A stretch of DNA of 64,000 nt from Sphingosinicella sp. CPCC 101087 (GCF_004151485.1 NZ_SBFF01000003.1:124001-188000); one strand, 5' to 3'. Counted from the stretch's first letter, positions 20,238 to 29,556 are shown. The notes: generated by a model from the sequence alone, not told the origin. Program-made: numbers and translations.

Positions 20238-21354
20238 CTTCCACTTCGACCTTCTCGCCGGTCACGCGCTGCGACAATGCCGCCGCCATGAACCGGTCGA
20301 GGTCGCCGTCGAGCACGTCCGCGGGCGCGGTCGAGGTGACGCCGGTCCGCAGGTCCTTCACCAGCTGATAGGGCTGGAGCACGTAGGATCGGATCTGGTG
20401 GCCCCAGCCGATGTCCGACTTGGCCGCATGCTCGGCGCTCGCCTCAGCTTCCCGCCGCTGCAGCTCGGCCTCGTAGAGCCGAGCCTTCAGCATCTTCATC
20501 GCCTCGGCCCGGTTCTTGTGCTGCGAGCGCTGGTTCTGGCAGGCGACGATGATCCCGGAAGGCAGGTGGGTGATCCGGACCGCGCTGTCGGTCGTGTTCA
20601 CATGCTGTCCGCCGGCGCCGGAGGAACGATAGGTGTCGATCTTGAGGTCGCCTTCATTGACCTCGATATCGATATCGTCATCGATCACCGGATAGACCCA
20701 GACGCTCGAGAAGCTGGTGTGGCGGCGGGCGTTCGAGTCATAGGGACTGATCCGCACCAGCCGGTGAACACCGCTTTCGGTCTTGGCATAGCCGTAGGCA
20801 TTCTCGCCCTTGACCAGAAGGGTGGCCGACTTGATGCCCGCCTGCTCCCCGGCATGATAGTCGACCAGCTCGACCTTCATGCCGTGCCGCTCGGCCCAGC
20901 GCGTGTACATGCGCTGGAGCATCTCGGCCCAATCCTGGCTTTCGGTGCCTCCAGCGCCCGCATTGACCTCGATATAGGCGTCGTTGGCATCCGCTTCGCC
21001 CGCGAGCAGAGCAGCGACCTTGTCGCGCTCGGCGCGCTCGGCCAGCGAGGCAAGCGACTTCACCGCATCGTCGACGAGAGATTCGTCGCCCTCTGCCTCG
21101 GCCAGCTCCATGAGCTCGACCGTGTCGGCCAGGTCCTGCTCGATCGAGCGGGTCGCGCCGATCGCCTCGTCGAGGCGCCGCCGCTCCCGCATCACGTCCT
21201 GGGCCGCCTTGGGATCGTCCCACAAGGTCGGGTCCTCGACCCGCGCATTGAGCTCGTCCAGACGCCTCAGCGCCTGGTCCCAGTCGAGGAACCGGCGCAG
21301 CAGGTCGAGGGCCGACCTTATCTGGTCGATGGAGGCTTGCGCTTCCGCGCGCAT
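20227..21354 (-). CDS. prfB: Peptide chain release factor 2
   Basis: 375-residue RF2 that terminates translation at UGA and [19 protein letters not shown] contains the GGQ hydrolysis motif; the codon-recognition tripeptide appears as SPY in [15 protein letters not shown] (SPF in E. coli RF2). The reading frame is continuous from the ATG, including the position where enterobacterial prfB has its programmed +1 frameshift ([15 protein letters not shown]), so no autoregulatory frameshift is used here. It lies 110 nt downstream of mrcA, separated by a set of hairpins. Confidence 0.95.
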   Translation of the reverse strand: MRAEAQASIDQIRSALDLLRRFLDWDQALRRLDELNARVEDPTLWDDPKAAQDVMRERRRLDEAIGATRSIEQDLADTVELMELAEAEGDESLVDDAVKSLASLAERAERDKVAALLAGEADANDAYIEVNAGAGGTESQDWAEMLQRMYTRWAERHGMKVELVDYHAGEQAGIKSATLLVKGENAYGYAKTESGVHRLVRISPYDSNARRHTSFSSVWVYPVIDDDIDIEVNEGDLKIDTYRSSGAGGQHVNTTDSAVRITHLPSGIIVACQNQRSQHKNRAEAMKMLKARLYEAELQRREAEASAEHAAKSDIGWGHQIRSYVLQPYQLVKDLRTGVTSTAPADVLDGDLDRFMAAALSQRVTGEKVEVEDVE

Positions 21355-21377
21355 GTCATGGTCTCCAAAGGACTGTA

Positions 21378-21465
21378 CCCCGGCGAAAGCCGGGGCTCAG
21401 AAGCTGTTTGTTCGGGACTGGATCCCGGCCTGCGCCGGGATACGGTCCGCGCCTGCGTGCGGACC
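21378..21465. repeat. Three consecutive REP-like palindromes between mrcA and prfB
   Basis: Three hairpins in tandem: CCCCGGC/GCCGGGG with a GAAA loop (21378-21395), ATCCCGGC/GCCGGGAT with loop CTGC (21422-21441), and GGTCCGC/GCGGACC with an 8-nt loop (21444-21465). The first two have the composition of the REP-type palindromes common between sphingomonad genes. The third abuts the mrcA stop codon. Together they probably stop transcription or protect 3' ends on the minus strand. Confidence 0.65.
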
Positions 21466-24020
21466 TAGTAAATCCCGCCCTCTCTTTGCAAGAAGTCGCT
21501 GTCGCGCGGCGCATCCGACCGGGCGGCGGCCCGGCGGGTCCGCGCCTGCGCGGCATAGTCGATCTCGTCGCGCGCCACCGTGCGCCGCGGTTCGCTCTCC
21601 GGCTTGAACGCTTCCCAGATGACGGCTGCACGCGGATCGGTTCCGGGCCATTCGCCGAACACCCGCCGACCCGAGCGCCGATCGATCCGCACCATCCTGA
21701 CCCCCTGCGGCGCCCGGAAGGGTACGACCGGCATGCCTTCGAAGGCGATGCGGGCGAACTGGCGGAAGATCGGCGCGGCCAGCGTGCCCCCCTGGGCATA
21801 GCCGCCCATCGGACGGGGCTGGTCGAAGCCCATATAGACGCCCGCGACGATGTCGGCCGATCCGCCGATGAACCAGACGTTGGTCGGCCCGCTGGTCGTG
21901 CCCGTCTTGCCGAACAGCGGCCGGTTGAGGTCGCGCAGGCTCGTCGCCGTGCCGCGCTGGACGACTCCTTCGAGCATGTGGACGACCTGATAGGCCGTCA
22001 TCGGATCGACGATCTGACGGGTGCGCAGCGGCGGCCTCGGCATCGGCCGACCGTCCCAGTCCCCGAAGGTCCCGTCGGCATTCTTGGGATTGCAGCCTTC
22101 GCACGGGCGGGTGTCGGCGCGCCAGATCACCTTGCCGTGGCGATCCTGGACGTAGTCGATCAGGGTCGGCGTCTGGGCGCGGCCCTGATTGGCGAAGATG
22201 GCGAAGGCGTTCACCATCCGCATCACCGTCGTGTCGCCGGCGCCGAGGGCGATCGGGAGATAGGGGATTCGCGAATAGTCGCCGACGCCCATCTGCTGCG
22301 CCCGGCGCACCACCTGGTTCATGCCGATCTGGTTGGCGGTCCGGACCGTCATCAGGTTGCGCGACTGCTCCAGGCCCCAGCGCATCGTCTGCGGGCCGGC
22401 ATAGCCCCCCGAGAAGTTGCGGAAGCATTTCGCGGTCGGCGTGCCCTGATTGGTGCAGAACGGACCGTCGACGATGAGCGTCGCCGGCGTCATGCCGTTG
22501 TCGAGCGCGGCGGAATAGACGATCGGCTTGAAGGTCGACCCGGGCTGGCGCATCGCCTGGGTGGCCCGGTTGAAGTCCGAGAGACGCGAATCGAACCCGC
22601 CCTGCATCGCGCGGATGCGCCCGGAGCCCACCTCCTCGACGACGATCGCTCCCGAGACTTCCGGAACGGTGCGCAGCGCCCAGGCATTACCTTCCTGTTC
22701 GACCGCGATGATGTCGCCGGGGTCGAGCGCGGCGAAGGCCGGCCCGCCGCCGCCGCGGCGCGGCATCGACGCAAGAGAGGCAGGAAGCGTCCCGGTGCTT
22801 CCGTCCGTGAAGCCGATCGTGGCGCTGCTCCCTTCCTTGGAAAGCACCACTGCCGCCCGCCAGTCGTCATAGCCGACCCCGAACGGAGCGCCCGCGAGCT
22901 GGGAGCGCCAGTCGCGCGCCATGTCGACGGTGAGGCCGGGATCGCGCCAGCCGCGGCCTCGCTCGTACCGCATCAGGCCGTCGCGCAGGGCGTTTTCGGC
23001 CGCCTCCTGCATCCGAGGGTCATAGGCGGTGCGGACCCACAGACCGCCGGCATAGACGCTGTTCGGGCTATCCTCGGCGCTGTCGCCGAACCGCTCGACC
23101 AGCGCGCGCCGCACTTCCTCCATGTAATAGCCGCCGACATTCTCGAAGCTGCCGCTTCCGCCGCGGACCGTGGCAAGCGGCTCGGCGGCCGCCGCGTCGC
23201 GTTCGGCGGCCGAGATGAAGCCGTTGCGAGCCATCTCGGACAGCACCCAGTTGCGCCGCTCGAGCGCGCGCTCGCGGTGGCGCACGGGATCGTAGTTCGA
23301 CGGGGCCTTGGGGAGGACGGCGAGATAGGCCGACTCCGCCAGGCCGAGGTCCTGAACGTCCTTGTCGAAATAGGCCCGGGCGGCGGCCTGCACGCCGTAA
23401 GCGTTCCGTCCGAGGAAGATCTGGTTGAGGTAGAGCTCGAGAATCTGCTGCTTCTCGAGCACCGATTCGATCCGGCGGGCGAGGAAGGCTTCGCGAATCT
23501 TGCGGGTCACCGAATATTCGTCGCCGACGAAGAATATCTTCGCGACCTGCTGGGTGATGGTCGATCCGCCGCGCGCCCGCTCTCCCGTGCCGGACTTGGA
23601 GATATAGTCGATGACCGCGCCGGCCAGGCCGGGATAGTCGAGCCCCTCATGTTCGAAGAAAGTTCGGTCCTCGGCGGCGAGGAAGGCATTGATGAGCTGC
23701 CGCGGGAACTCCTCATAAGCGAGCTGTACCCGGCGCTCGCGCGCGAAGCTCTGCACCGGCTCGCCGTTGATGTCGCGGACGTAGCTCGGCAGCACCGGCT
23801 CGTAGGTGAGCAGGGACTCCGCCGAAGGCAGGTCCCGCGCGAAGAGCAGCCAGAGCATGAAGTAAGCGAGGATCGGCAGCGCCAGCAGCACCGCCAGCAC
23901 CTTCACCCATCTTTTCTTCCAGGCGCGGCGCACCGCTTGGCCGAAAGCGGCCATGCCGCCCCCGAACCGGCCGAAGTCGCGCCTGAGGGTTATACGCTCC
24001 GAGGCTTGTTCCGAACTCAT
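21465..24020 (-). CDS. mrcA: Penicillin-binding protein 1A (bifunctional)
   Basis: 851-residue peptidoglycan synthase. A cytoplasmic N-terminus and one membrane helix (about 33-58, VLAVLLALPILAYFMLWLLF) lead into the GT51 glycosyltransferase with AAEDRTFFEHEGLD and GGSTITQQVAK. An OB-like linker follows, then the transpeptidase with SxxK (GSTFKP), SxN (SRN) and KTG (FGKTGTTSG). It ends about 30 residues after a basic segment. Clustered with amiC upstream, so the two wall enzymes are adjacent, although a hairpin (24091-24110) separates them. Confidence 0.95.
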   Translation of the reverse strand: MSSEQASERITLRRDFGRFGGGMAAFGQAVRRAWKKRWVKVLAVLLALPILAYFMLWLLFARDLPSAESLLTYEPVLPSYVRDINGEPVQSFARERRVQLAYEEFPRQLINAFLAAEDRTFFEHEGLDYPGLAGAVIDYISKSGTGERARGGSTITQQVAKIFFVGDEYSVTRKIREAFLARRIESVLEKQQILELYLNQIFLGRNAYGVQAAARAYFDKDVQDLGLAESAYLAVLPKAPSNYDPVRHRERALERRNWVLSEMARNGFISAAERDAAAAEPLATVRGGSGSFENVGGYYMEEVRRALVERFGDSAEDSPNSVYAGGLWVRTAYDPRMQEAAENALRDGLMRYERGRGWRDPGLTVDMARDWRSQLAGAPFGVGYDDWRAAVVLSKEGSSATIGFTDGSTGTLPASLASMPRRGGGGPAFAALDPGDIIAVEQEGNAWALRTVPEVSGAIVVEEVGSGRIRAMQGGFDSRLSDFNRATQAMRQPGSTFKPIVYSAALDNGMTPATLIVDGPFCTNQGTPTAKCFRNFSGGYAGPQTMRWGLEQSRNLMTVRTANQIGMNQVVRRAQQMGVGDYSRIPYLPIALGAGDTTVMRMVNAFAIFANQGRAQTPTLIDYVQDRHGKVIWRADTRPCEGCNPKNADGTFGDWDGRPMPRPPLRTRQIVDPMTAYQVVHMLEGVVQRGTATSLRDLNRPLFGKTGTTSGPTNVWFIGGSADIVAGVYMGFDQPRPMGGYAQGGTLAAPIFRQFARIAFEGMPVVPFRAPQGVRMVRIDRRSGRRVFGEWPGTDPRAAVIWEAFKPESEPRRTVARDEIDYAAQARTRRAAARSDAPRDSDFLQREGGIY

Positions 24021-24090
24021 CGAGATGGCGGCTCTAGCGGAATGGGCGCCATGGGTGAAGCGCCCTGTGGCGAATATGAGGGTCAGGCAC

Positions 24091-24110
24091 GCGGCTCCAC
24101 CGGGAGCCGC
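24091..24110 (-). terminator. Hairpin after amiC
   Basis: GCGGCTCC and GGAGCCGC form a perfect 8-bp stem with a 4-nt loop, 22 nt beyond the amiC stop and 71 nt before the mrcA start. No T run follows on the minus strand, so it may attenuate rather than fully stop amiC-mrcA read-through. Confidence 0.5.
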
Positions 24111-24131
24111 TCCCCGGAAGGTCGCTCGCCG

Positions 24132-25007
24132 TCATGCGTCGGGCAGGAACCGGCGCGCGAAATGCGCCTCGATGGCACGGCGCATGCCCTCGGCGATCTG
24201 GCGGCGGCCCGCTTCCGACTGGACGTAGGCGGAGTCGACCGCATTGGTGAGGTAGCCCGATTCGAACAGGATCGAGGGGATGTCCGGCGCCTTGAGGACG
24301 ACGAAGTCCGCGAATCGATGCCAGTCGGGCCGGAACGGGAAGACCGGGGCCGCTTCGCGGTGGAGCAAGCGGGCGAAGTCGGCCGAGACGTTCATGCTCT
24401 CGCGCTGGGCGAGATCGATCAGGATGAGGTTCACGTTCGGATCCGGGCTCAGCCGTGCGCCGCCGATCAGGCCCGCCGCATTCTCCCGCGCCGCAAGCAA
24501 GGCCGCCTCGCGATCCGAGGCCACTTCGGAAAGCGTGTAGACGGTCGCGCCGCGCGCCTGGTCGTTGCTGGGCGCGGCGTCGGCATGAATCGAGATGAAC
24601 AGGTCTGCGCCGAGCCGCCGAGCGACGGCATAGCGATCGTGCAGGTCGAGATAGGAATCGCCGTCGCGGGTCAGTGCGACCCGCACGCGACCCGATCGTG
24701 CGAGGTCGTCCCTGATCGCCCGCGCAAGCGCCAGCGTGATGTCCTTCTCCCGGGTTCCGCCGAAGGGGGAGGTGGCGCCGGGGTCGCGCCCGCCATGGCC
24801 CGGATCGATCACCACGAGCGGCGGGCTGGCGCCGCGCGCGCGGGTCACGGCCGGCAGCGGCCCATCCGCCGGCGCCTTTGCGAGCTTCTCGGGCGGGTCG
24901 AGCGCAATCGTCACGCCGCCGCCTTGCCCGCCCGTGCCGGGATAGACGTCGCCGACGATCAGGGCGGGGCCGAGCATCGTGGCGAGCAGGGTCAGCAACC
25001 ACATCAT
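24132..25007 (-). CDS. amiC: N-acetylmuramoyl-L-alanine amidase (Amidase_3)
   Basis: 291-residue exported zinc amidase that splits peptidoglycan by removing stem peptides, usually at septation. A hydrophobic N-terminus (MMWLLTLLATMLGPALIVG) serves as signal. The Amidase_3 domain starts at VVIDPGHGGRDPGA (zinc His), with the Glu ligand in GGTREKDITLALA and the second His in ISIHADAAP. No AMIN domain is present, so the symbol indicates the AmiA/B/C family only. A start at 24990-25007 is supported by the position of the hydrophobic segment. Confidence 0.88.
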   Translation of the reverse strand: MMWLLTLLATMLGPALIVGDVYPGTGGQGGGVTIALDPPEKLAKAPADGPLPAVTRARGASPPLVVIDPGHGGRDPGATSPFGGTREKDITLALARAIRDDLARSGRVRVALTRDGDSYLDLHDRYAVARRLGADLFISIHADAAPSNDQARGATVYTLSEVASDREAALLAARENAAGLIGGARLSPDPNVNLILIDLAQRESMNVSADFARLLHREAAPVFPFRPDWHRFADFVVLKAPDIPSILFESGYLTNAVDSAYVQSEAGRRQIAEGMRRAIEAHFARRFLPDA

Positions 25008-25143
25008 CGGTGCATCCTGCCGCCAGCGCGCCCGTGCGGTCCAGCAAAATGCGCCCTTTTCCGCCCGCGGCGGTTGCCGCTGGCCCCCCGCAGTGCTAGC
25101 AGCCGACTATCGCGCCGGGACTTGCCCCCGCGATGGGAATTCG

Positions 25144-25165
25144 CCGGCGTGACGCCGGTTTCTTT
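25144..25165 (+). terminator. Terminator-like hairpin upstream of rne
   Basis: CCGGCG, loop TGA, CGCCGG (25144-25158) followed by TTTCTTT (25159-25165). This is the only hairpin in the area with a T-rich tail. No plus-strand gene precedes it, so it would either attenuate a long rne leader transcript or end a short untranslated RNA. Confidence 0.5.
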
Positions 25166-25360
25166 AGGTTGACGCTGCATGTGGTATCCTTCCGTCACGC
25201 TGACGCGCCGCCCCTCGGGCGGAGGCGTGCCTGACGGACGGCCGGCAAGGCGATCAGGACCAGCGACCGGCCTGCCCCGCGCAGCAGATGCGAAATTCTA
25301 CCTTTCAACCCGGACATCCGACGCGCGGCCCGTTTCAGCCGCGCGGACGTCCATATTCGA

Positions 25361-25401
25361 GCGCGCATGCCGCGGAACGGAAAGTTCCGCGGCAAGCGCG
25401 T
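25361..25401 (+). promoter_or_regulatory. Long hairpin just before the rne ribosome-binding site
   Basis: TGCCGCGGAAC (25368-25378) pairs perfectly with GTTCCGCGGCA (25384-25394) around loop GGAAA. After one A-A mismatch the stem extends six more pairs (GCGCGC with GCGCGT). GGAG (25402-25405) and the ATG at 25414 follow at once. The position suggests control of RNase E translation or autoregulated decay, by analogy with the E. coli rne leader hairpin hp2; there is no sequence similarity claim. Confidence 0.6.
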
Positions 25402-25413
25402 GGAGTGACATTG

Positions 25414-27954
25414 ATGACCATGCGCATGCTGATCGACGCGCGCCACCCGGAAGAGACCCGTGTGGCCGTGATCAAGGGAAATCGAATCGAGGAATTTGAT
25501 TTCGAGTCCGCCGAGCACAAGCAGCTCAAGGGAAATATCTACCTAGCCAAAGTCACGCGGGTCGAGCCGTCGCTGCAGGCGGCGTTCGTCGACTATGGTG
25601 GCAACCGCCACGGCTTCCTGGCCTTCTCCGAAATCCATCCGGATTATTACCAGATCCCGAAGGAAGATCGCGAAGCGCTCCTGCGCGAGGAGGCGGAGCA
25701 TGCCGCCGAGGAGGCGCAGCTGCGCGCCGCGGAGATCGAGCGCGAGGAGGACGGGGAAGGCGGGCTCGTCGAGGTCGACGACGTTCCGATGTCGGCGGAG
25801 GACGACGAGGAGGGCGGCGAGGAATCGGCGGCTCCGGTTCCCGCCGAGGAAGCGGAGAACGGCTCCGAGGAGAGCGCCGCCGAAAATCTGCGCCGCCGGC
25901 GCCAGGCGCTGCGCCGCCGCTACAAGATCCAGGACGTGATCCGGCGCCGCCAGGTCCTGCTCGTCCAGGTGGTCAAGGAGGAACGCGGCAACAAGGGCGC
26001 GGCGCTCACCACCTATCTGAGCCTTGCCGGCCGCTATTGCGTGCTGATGCCGAACACCAGCCATGGCGGCGGGATCAGCCGGAAGATCTCGAACGGTACC
26101 GACCGCAAGCGGCTGAAGCAGATCATGGCCGATCTCAGGCTGCCGTCGACGATGGGCCTGATCGTCCGCACGGCCGGGCTGTCGCGGACCAAGACCGAGA
26201 TCAAGCGCGACTTCGACTATCTCGCGCGGCTTTGGGACGAGATCAGGGACAAGACGCTGCATTCGTCGGCGCCGGCTCTGATCTATCTCGACAGCGACCT
26301 GATCAAGCGGGCGATCCGCGACATCTACAATCGCGACATAGACGAGGTGATCGTCGAAGGCGACGAAGGCTATCGCGACGCGCGCGCCTTCATGAAGCTG
26401 CTGATGCCGAGCCACGTCCGGCGGGTGAAGCAATATGTCGACCCGGTGCCCCTGTTCCAGCGATACGGCGCCGAGGACCAGCTTTCCGCCATGTACCAGC
26501 CGGTCGTGCAGCTCAAATCGGGCGGTTATGTGGTGATCAACCCGACCGAGGCCCTGGTCTCGATCGACATCAATTCGGGCCGTTCGACCCGAGAGCACAA
26601 TATCGAGCAGACCGCCTTCCAGACCAATCTCGAGGCGGCCCACGAAATCGCCCGGCAGCTCCGCCTGCGCGACATGGCCGGCCTCGTCGTCATCGACTTC
26701 ATCGACATGGAATCGAGCGGGCATATCCGCAAGGTCGAGAAGGCGATGAAGGAGGCGCTCAAGAACGACCGGGCGCGGATCCAGGTCGGACGAATCTCCT
26801 CCTTCGGCCTGCTCGAGATGAGCCGCCAGCGCCTGCGCACCGGCGTGCTCGAGGCTTCGACGCGGCCGTGCCCTCATTGCGAAGGCACCGGCCTGATGCG
26901 GACCGCTTCTTCGGCCGGTCTTTCCGCCTTGAGGATGCTCGAGGACGAGGCCGCGCGCGGCCGTGGCTCGCGCATCGTGCTGCGCGCCGGCCGCGAGGCC
27001 GCCGTGTACCTCCTCAACCGCAAGCGCGACGAGATCGTCGATGTCGAGCGTCGTTACGGCGTCACGATCGAGGTGCTCATCGAGGAATCGTTCGAGAGCG
27101 CGCGGATGACCGTCGAATCCCTCGGCCCGCCGCCGGCCGAACGGCCGCGTGCCGTACCGATCGCGCCGGTCGAGGCCGAGGACGAGGAGGAGCTTCCCGA
27201 GGAAGAGGAAGAAGAAGAGCCGGAAGCGGAAGACGAACGAGACGAAGAGGAGGCCGCGCCGCGCGGACCGAAAGCTTCGGCCGAAACGCATGAGGAGCGG
27301 GAGGGCCGCCGCCGTCGGCGTCGGCGCGGCCGCCGCGGCGGCCGCCGTCGGGATCGCGAAGGCGAGCCGTCGGCAGACGAGACCATGCCCGTCGGGGAGC
27401 CGCTGGCAGCGGCCGCGCCCGACGAGGAAGCTCCGGCAGAGCCGGCACCGGTCGAGGATGCTGCGCCGATCGAGGAAGCCGAGCCCGCGAAGAAGACGCG
27501 CCGCCGGCCGCGTGCCCGCAAGCGCGAGGCGGTAGCGGAAGAGACGGTCGCCGAGGAAACGTCCGCGGCCCCGACCGAGCCTGCGGCCGCCGAGCCCGTT
27601 GCAGCCGAGATTGCTCCGGAAGCGGCCGCGGCCGAGCCTGCGGCCAAGCCGAAGCGGACGCGTCGCCGCAAGACCGCGGACGTTGCCGAGGCCGGTGGCG
27701 ATGGACCGGTGCCGGCAACCGAAGGCCCGGCGCCGGCGCCCGAAGCGCCGAAGCCAGCGGCCGATGCCGCCCGGGAGGCTGCCAATGACAGCAGCCCCGC
27801 CCGACGCACCCGCGCGCCCCGCAAGGTCGCGCCGGCCCCCGTCGCGCCCGAGCCGGAGCCGGCAACGCCGGCCGAGACCAACGAGCGTGAGGACTCGGAA
27901 GGAGAAGGGGGATCGCCCCGCCGCGGCTGGTGGCAGCGGACGTTCGGCGCCTGA
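25414..27954 (+). CDS. rne: Ribonuclease E
   Basis: 846-residue RNase E/G-family endonuclease for rRNA processing and mRNA decay. The start at 25414 (MTMRMLIDARHPEE) has GGAG upstream; farther upstream in-frame ATG adds non-family sequence. The S1 RNA-binding region begins near 36 and is interrupted by an acidic then basic insert (about 85-170). Catalytic D385 lies in SIDINSG, a second Asp in VVIDFIDM, and the zinc-link is CPHC (C486, C489). From about 590 the tail is disordered, alternating Glu-rich and Arg-rich blocks with Ala/Pro runs, as expected for the degradosome scaffold. Confidence 0.95.
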   Translation: MTMRMLIDARHPEETRVAVIKGNRIEEFDFESAEHKQLKGNIYLAKVTRVEPSLQAAFVDYGGNRHGFLAFSEIHPDYYQIPKEDREALLREEAEHAAEEAQLRAAEIEREEDGEGGLVEVDDVPMSAEDDEEGGEESAAPVPAEEAENGSEESAAENLRRRRQALRRRYKIQDVIRRRQVLLVQVVKEERGNKGAALTTYLSLAGRYCVLMPNTSHGGGISRKISNGTDRKRLKQIMADLRLPSTMGLIVRTAGLSRTKTEIKRDFDYLARLWDEIRDKTLHSSAPALIYLDSDLIKRAIRDIYNRDIDEVIVEGDEGYRDARAFMKLLMPSHVRRVKQYVDPVPLFQRYGAEDQLSAMYQPVVQLKSGGYVVINPTEALVSIDINSGRSTREHNIEQTAFQTNLEAAHEIARQLRLRDMAGLVVIDFIDMESSGHIRKVEKAMKEALKNDRARIQVGRISSFGLLEMSRQRLRTGVLEASTRPCPHCEGTGLMRTASSAGLSALRMLEDEAARGRGSRIVLRAGREAAVYLLNRKRDEIVDVERRYGVTIEVLIEESFESARMTVESLGPPPAERPRAVPIAPVEAEDEEELPEEEEEEEPEAEDERDEEEAAPRGPKASAETHEEREGRRRRRRRGRRGGRRRDREGEPSADETMPVGEPLAAAAPDEEAPAEPAPVEDAAPIEEAEPAKKTRRRPRARKREAVAEETVAEETSAAPTEPAAAEPVAAEIAPEAAAAEPAAKPKRTRRRKTADVAEAGGDGPVPATEGPAPAPEAPKPAADAAREAANDSSPARRTRAPRKVAPAPVAPEPEPATPAETNEREDSEGEGGSPRRGWWQRTFGA

Positions 27955-28137
27955 CGCTTCACTCTCGCAATCGTGCGGACGGAAGCCCGCAACCGCGGGC
28001 CGAACCGAGATGGCGGGGACGCGGAAAATAGGCGAAAACCGGGAAACTGGGGCCAGGGGCGACTCGTTGGAGGCGCTTCCTGCCCCGGGCTCCCGCTGTC
28101 GTGCGGCGGCCAAGCCCTTTCATGTCGGGTTCAGGCG

Positions 28138-29556
28138 ATGACGAAGATAGCGCGCAACATGGCTGGAGCTTCATTCCCGCGGCCCCGCGCCGCGGCGCGC
28201 GGGACGGCGTCGTTCATGGTCCGGCTGCTGATGCTGGTCGCGCTGAGCTTCGTCGCCGTCGCCCGTCCGGCGGCGGCCCAGTCCATCCTGCGCGATGCGG
28301 AGACCGAGGCGCTGCTGCGGGACATGTCGAGGCCTCTGATCGAGGCGGCCGGGCTGCAGCCCGGCAACGTCCAGATCGTCCTCATCCACAATCAGGAGAT
28401 AAACGCCTTCGTCGTCGGCGGTCAGGCCGTCTATATCCACTCCGGGCTGATCACCTCGGCAGACAATGCCAACGAGGTGCAGGGCGTGATCGCGCACGAA
28501 CTCGGGCATATCACCGGCGGCCACATCATCCGGCTGAATGAAGGCGCTCAGCAGGCGACGGGAATCATGATCCTGTCGCTGATTCTCGGCGCGGCCGCGA
28601 TGGCGGCGGGCGCGGGCGAGGCAGGAATGGGCGTGCTCGCTGCCGGCCAGCAGGCCGCTTTGGGTAGCTTCCTCGCTTTCTCGCGGACGCAGGAATCCTC
28701 CGCCGACGCGGCGGGCGCCTTGTATCTCAGCCGGGCGGGGATCAGCGGCCGCGGCTCGCTGGCCTTCTTCGAGCGTCTCCAGGACCTGGAGTTCCGCATG
28801 AACATCCCGCAGGACAACGGCTATGCGCGGACTCACCCGCTGAACAGCGAGCGTCTCGCGATGCTGACCAACGTCTACGAGTCGGATCCGGCCTGGGGTC
28901 GGCCGCCCGATCCTGCGCAGGAGGAAAGATTCCAGCGCGTCCGGGCCAAGCTCATCGGCTTTGTCGAGGATCCTCGCAACGTGATGACGCGCTATCCGGA
29001 GAGCGACAAGTCGATTCCGGCCCGCTATGCCCGAGCCTATGCTTGGCACCGGTCCGCTCATCCGGATCGCGCCCTCGAGGAATCCGAAGCCCTGCTGGTC
29101 GCCAAACCCAACGATCCCTATTTCCTGGAACTCAAGGGCCAGATCCTGCTCGAGTCCGGCCATCCGGACGAAGCGCTGGAATCGCTGCGACAGGCCGTGG
29201 CGCTCCAACCCGACCAGCCGCTCATCGCGGCCTTGTTCGGCCATGCGCTGATCGCCACCGAGGATCCGCGTAATTTCGAGGAGGCAAAGCGCGTGCTCAG
29301 GGTCGCCGTTCAGCGCGATAACGACAATCCCTTCGCCTGGTACCAGCTCGGTATCGTCTATGACCGCGAGGGCGACCAGGCGCGCGCTGCGCTCGCGACC
29401 GCGGAGCGCTATAACCTGACCGGCCAGCCCCAGCTGGCGCTCGCCAATGCCGAGCAGGCGCTGATGGGCATACCGGTCGGCACGCCCGACTGGCTGCGGG
29501 CGCAGGACATCGCGATGGTGTCCCGCAGCCAGGTCCAGCGGCAGCGCGACCGCTGA
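28138..29556 (+). CDS. M48-family metalloprotease with TPR region (BepA-like)
   Basis: 472-residue periplasmic metalloprotease. A signal peptide (MVRLLMLVALSFVAVARPAAAQ, about 27-48) precedes the M48 domain with HELGH (H120, E121, H124) and the third ligand region QESSADAAG. The C-terminal half contains TPR-like repeats (YFLELKGQILLESGHPDEAL, AWYQLGIVYDREGD). This is the BepA/YfgC architecture, which in E. coli supports outer-membrane protein and LPS-transport assembly. The stop overlaps the DsbA-like gene by 1 nt, suggesting a joint envelope role. ATG 28216 is an alternative start. Confidence 0.88.
   Translation: MTKIARNMAGASFPRPRAAARGTASFMVRLLMLVALSFVAVARPAAAQSILRDAETEALLRDMSRPLIEAAGLQPGNVQIVLIHNQEINAFVVGGQAVYIHSGLITSADNANEVQGVIAHELGHITGGHIIRLNEGAQQATGIMILSLILGAAAMAAGAGEAGMGVLAAGQQAALGSFLAFSRTQESSADAAGALYLSRAGISGRGSLAFFERLQDLEFRMNIPQDNGYARTHPLNSERLAMLTNVYESDPAWGRPPDPAQEERFQRVRAKLIGFVEDPRNVMTRYPESDKSIPARYARAYAWHRSAHPDRALEESEALLVAKPNDPYFLELKGQILLESGHPDEALESLRQAVALQPDQPLIAALFGHALIATEDPRNFEEAKRVLRVAVQRDNDNPFAWYQLGIVYDREGDQARAALATAERYNLTGQPQLALANAEQALMGIPVGTPDWLRAQDIAMVSRSQVQRQRDR

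Larger units (their letters stand above)
25008..25413 (+). other. 406-nt divergent region with structured rne leader
   Basis: No convincing gene. It separates amiC (minus) from rne (plus) and carries several hairpins on the rne side: a terminator-like stem (25144-25165), a bipartite stem near 25203-25228 (CCGCCC/GGGCGG with an ACGC/GCGT extension), and a long stem directly before the rne ribosome-binding site (25361-25401). A weak promoter candidate is TTGCCG at 25074-25079 with TAGCAG at 25097-25102 (17-nt spacer). Confidence 0.6.

Noticed and set aside
20227-21354. Programmed +1 frameshift in prfB
   Set aside because: The full RF2 sequence is readable in one frame from ATG 21354; no in-frame TGA occurs near codon 25.
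21408-25172. Very long plus-strand open frame (1254 codons) opposite mrcA and amiC
   Set aside because: It mirrors codon positions of the well-supported minus-strand genes; high GC suppresses stops in such frames. No motif or ribosome-binding site supports it.
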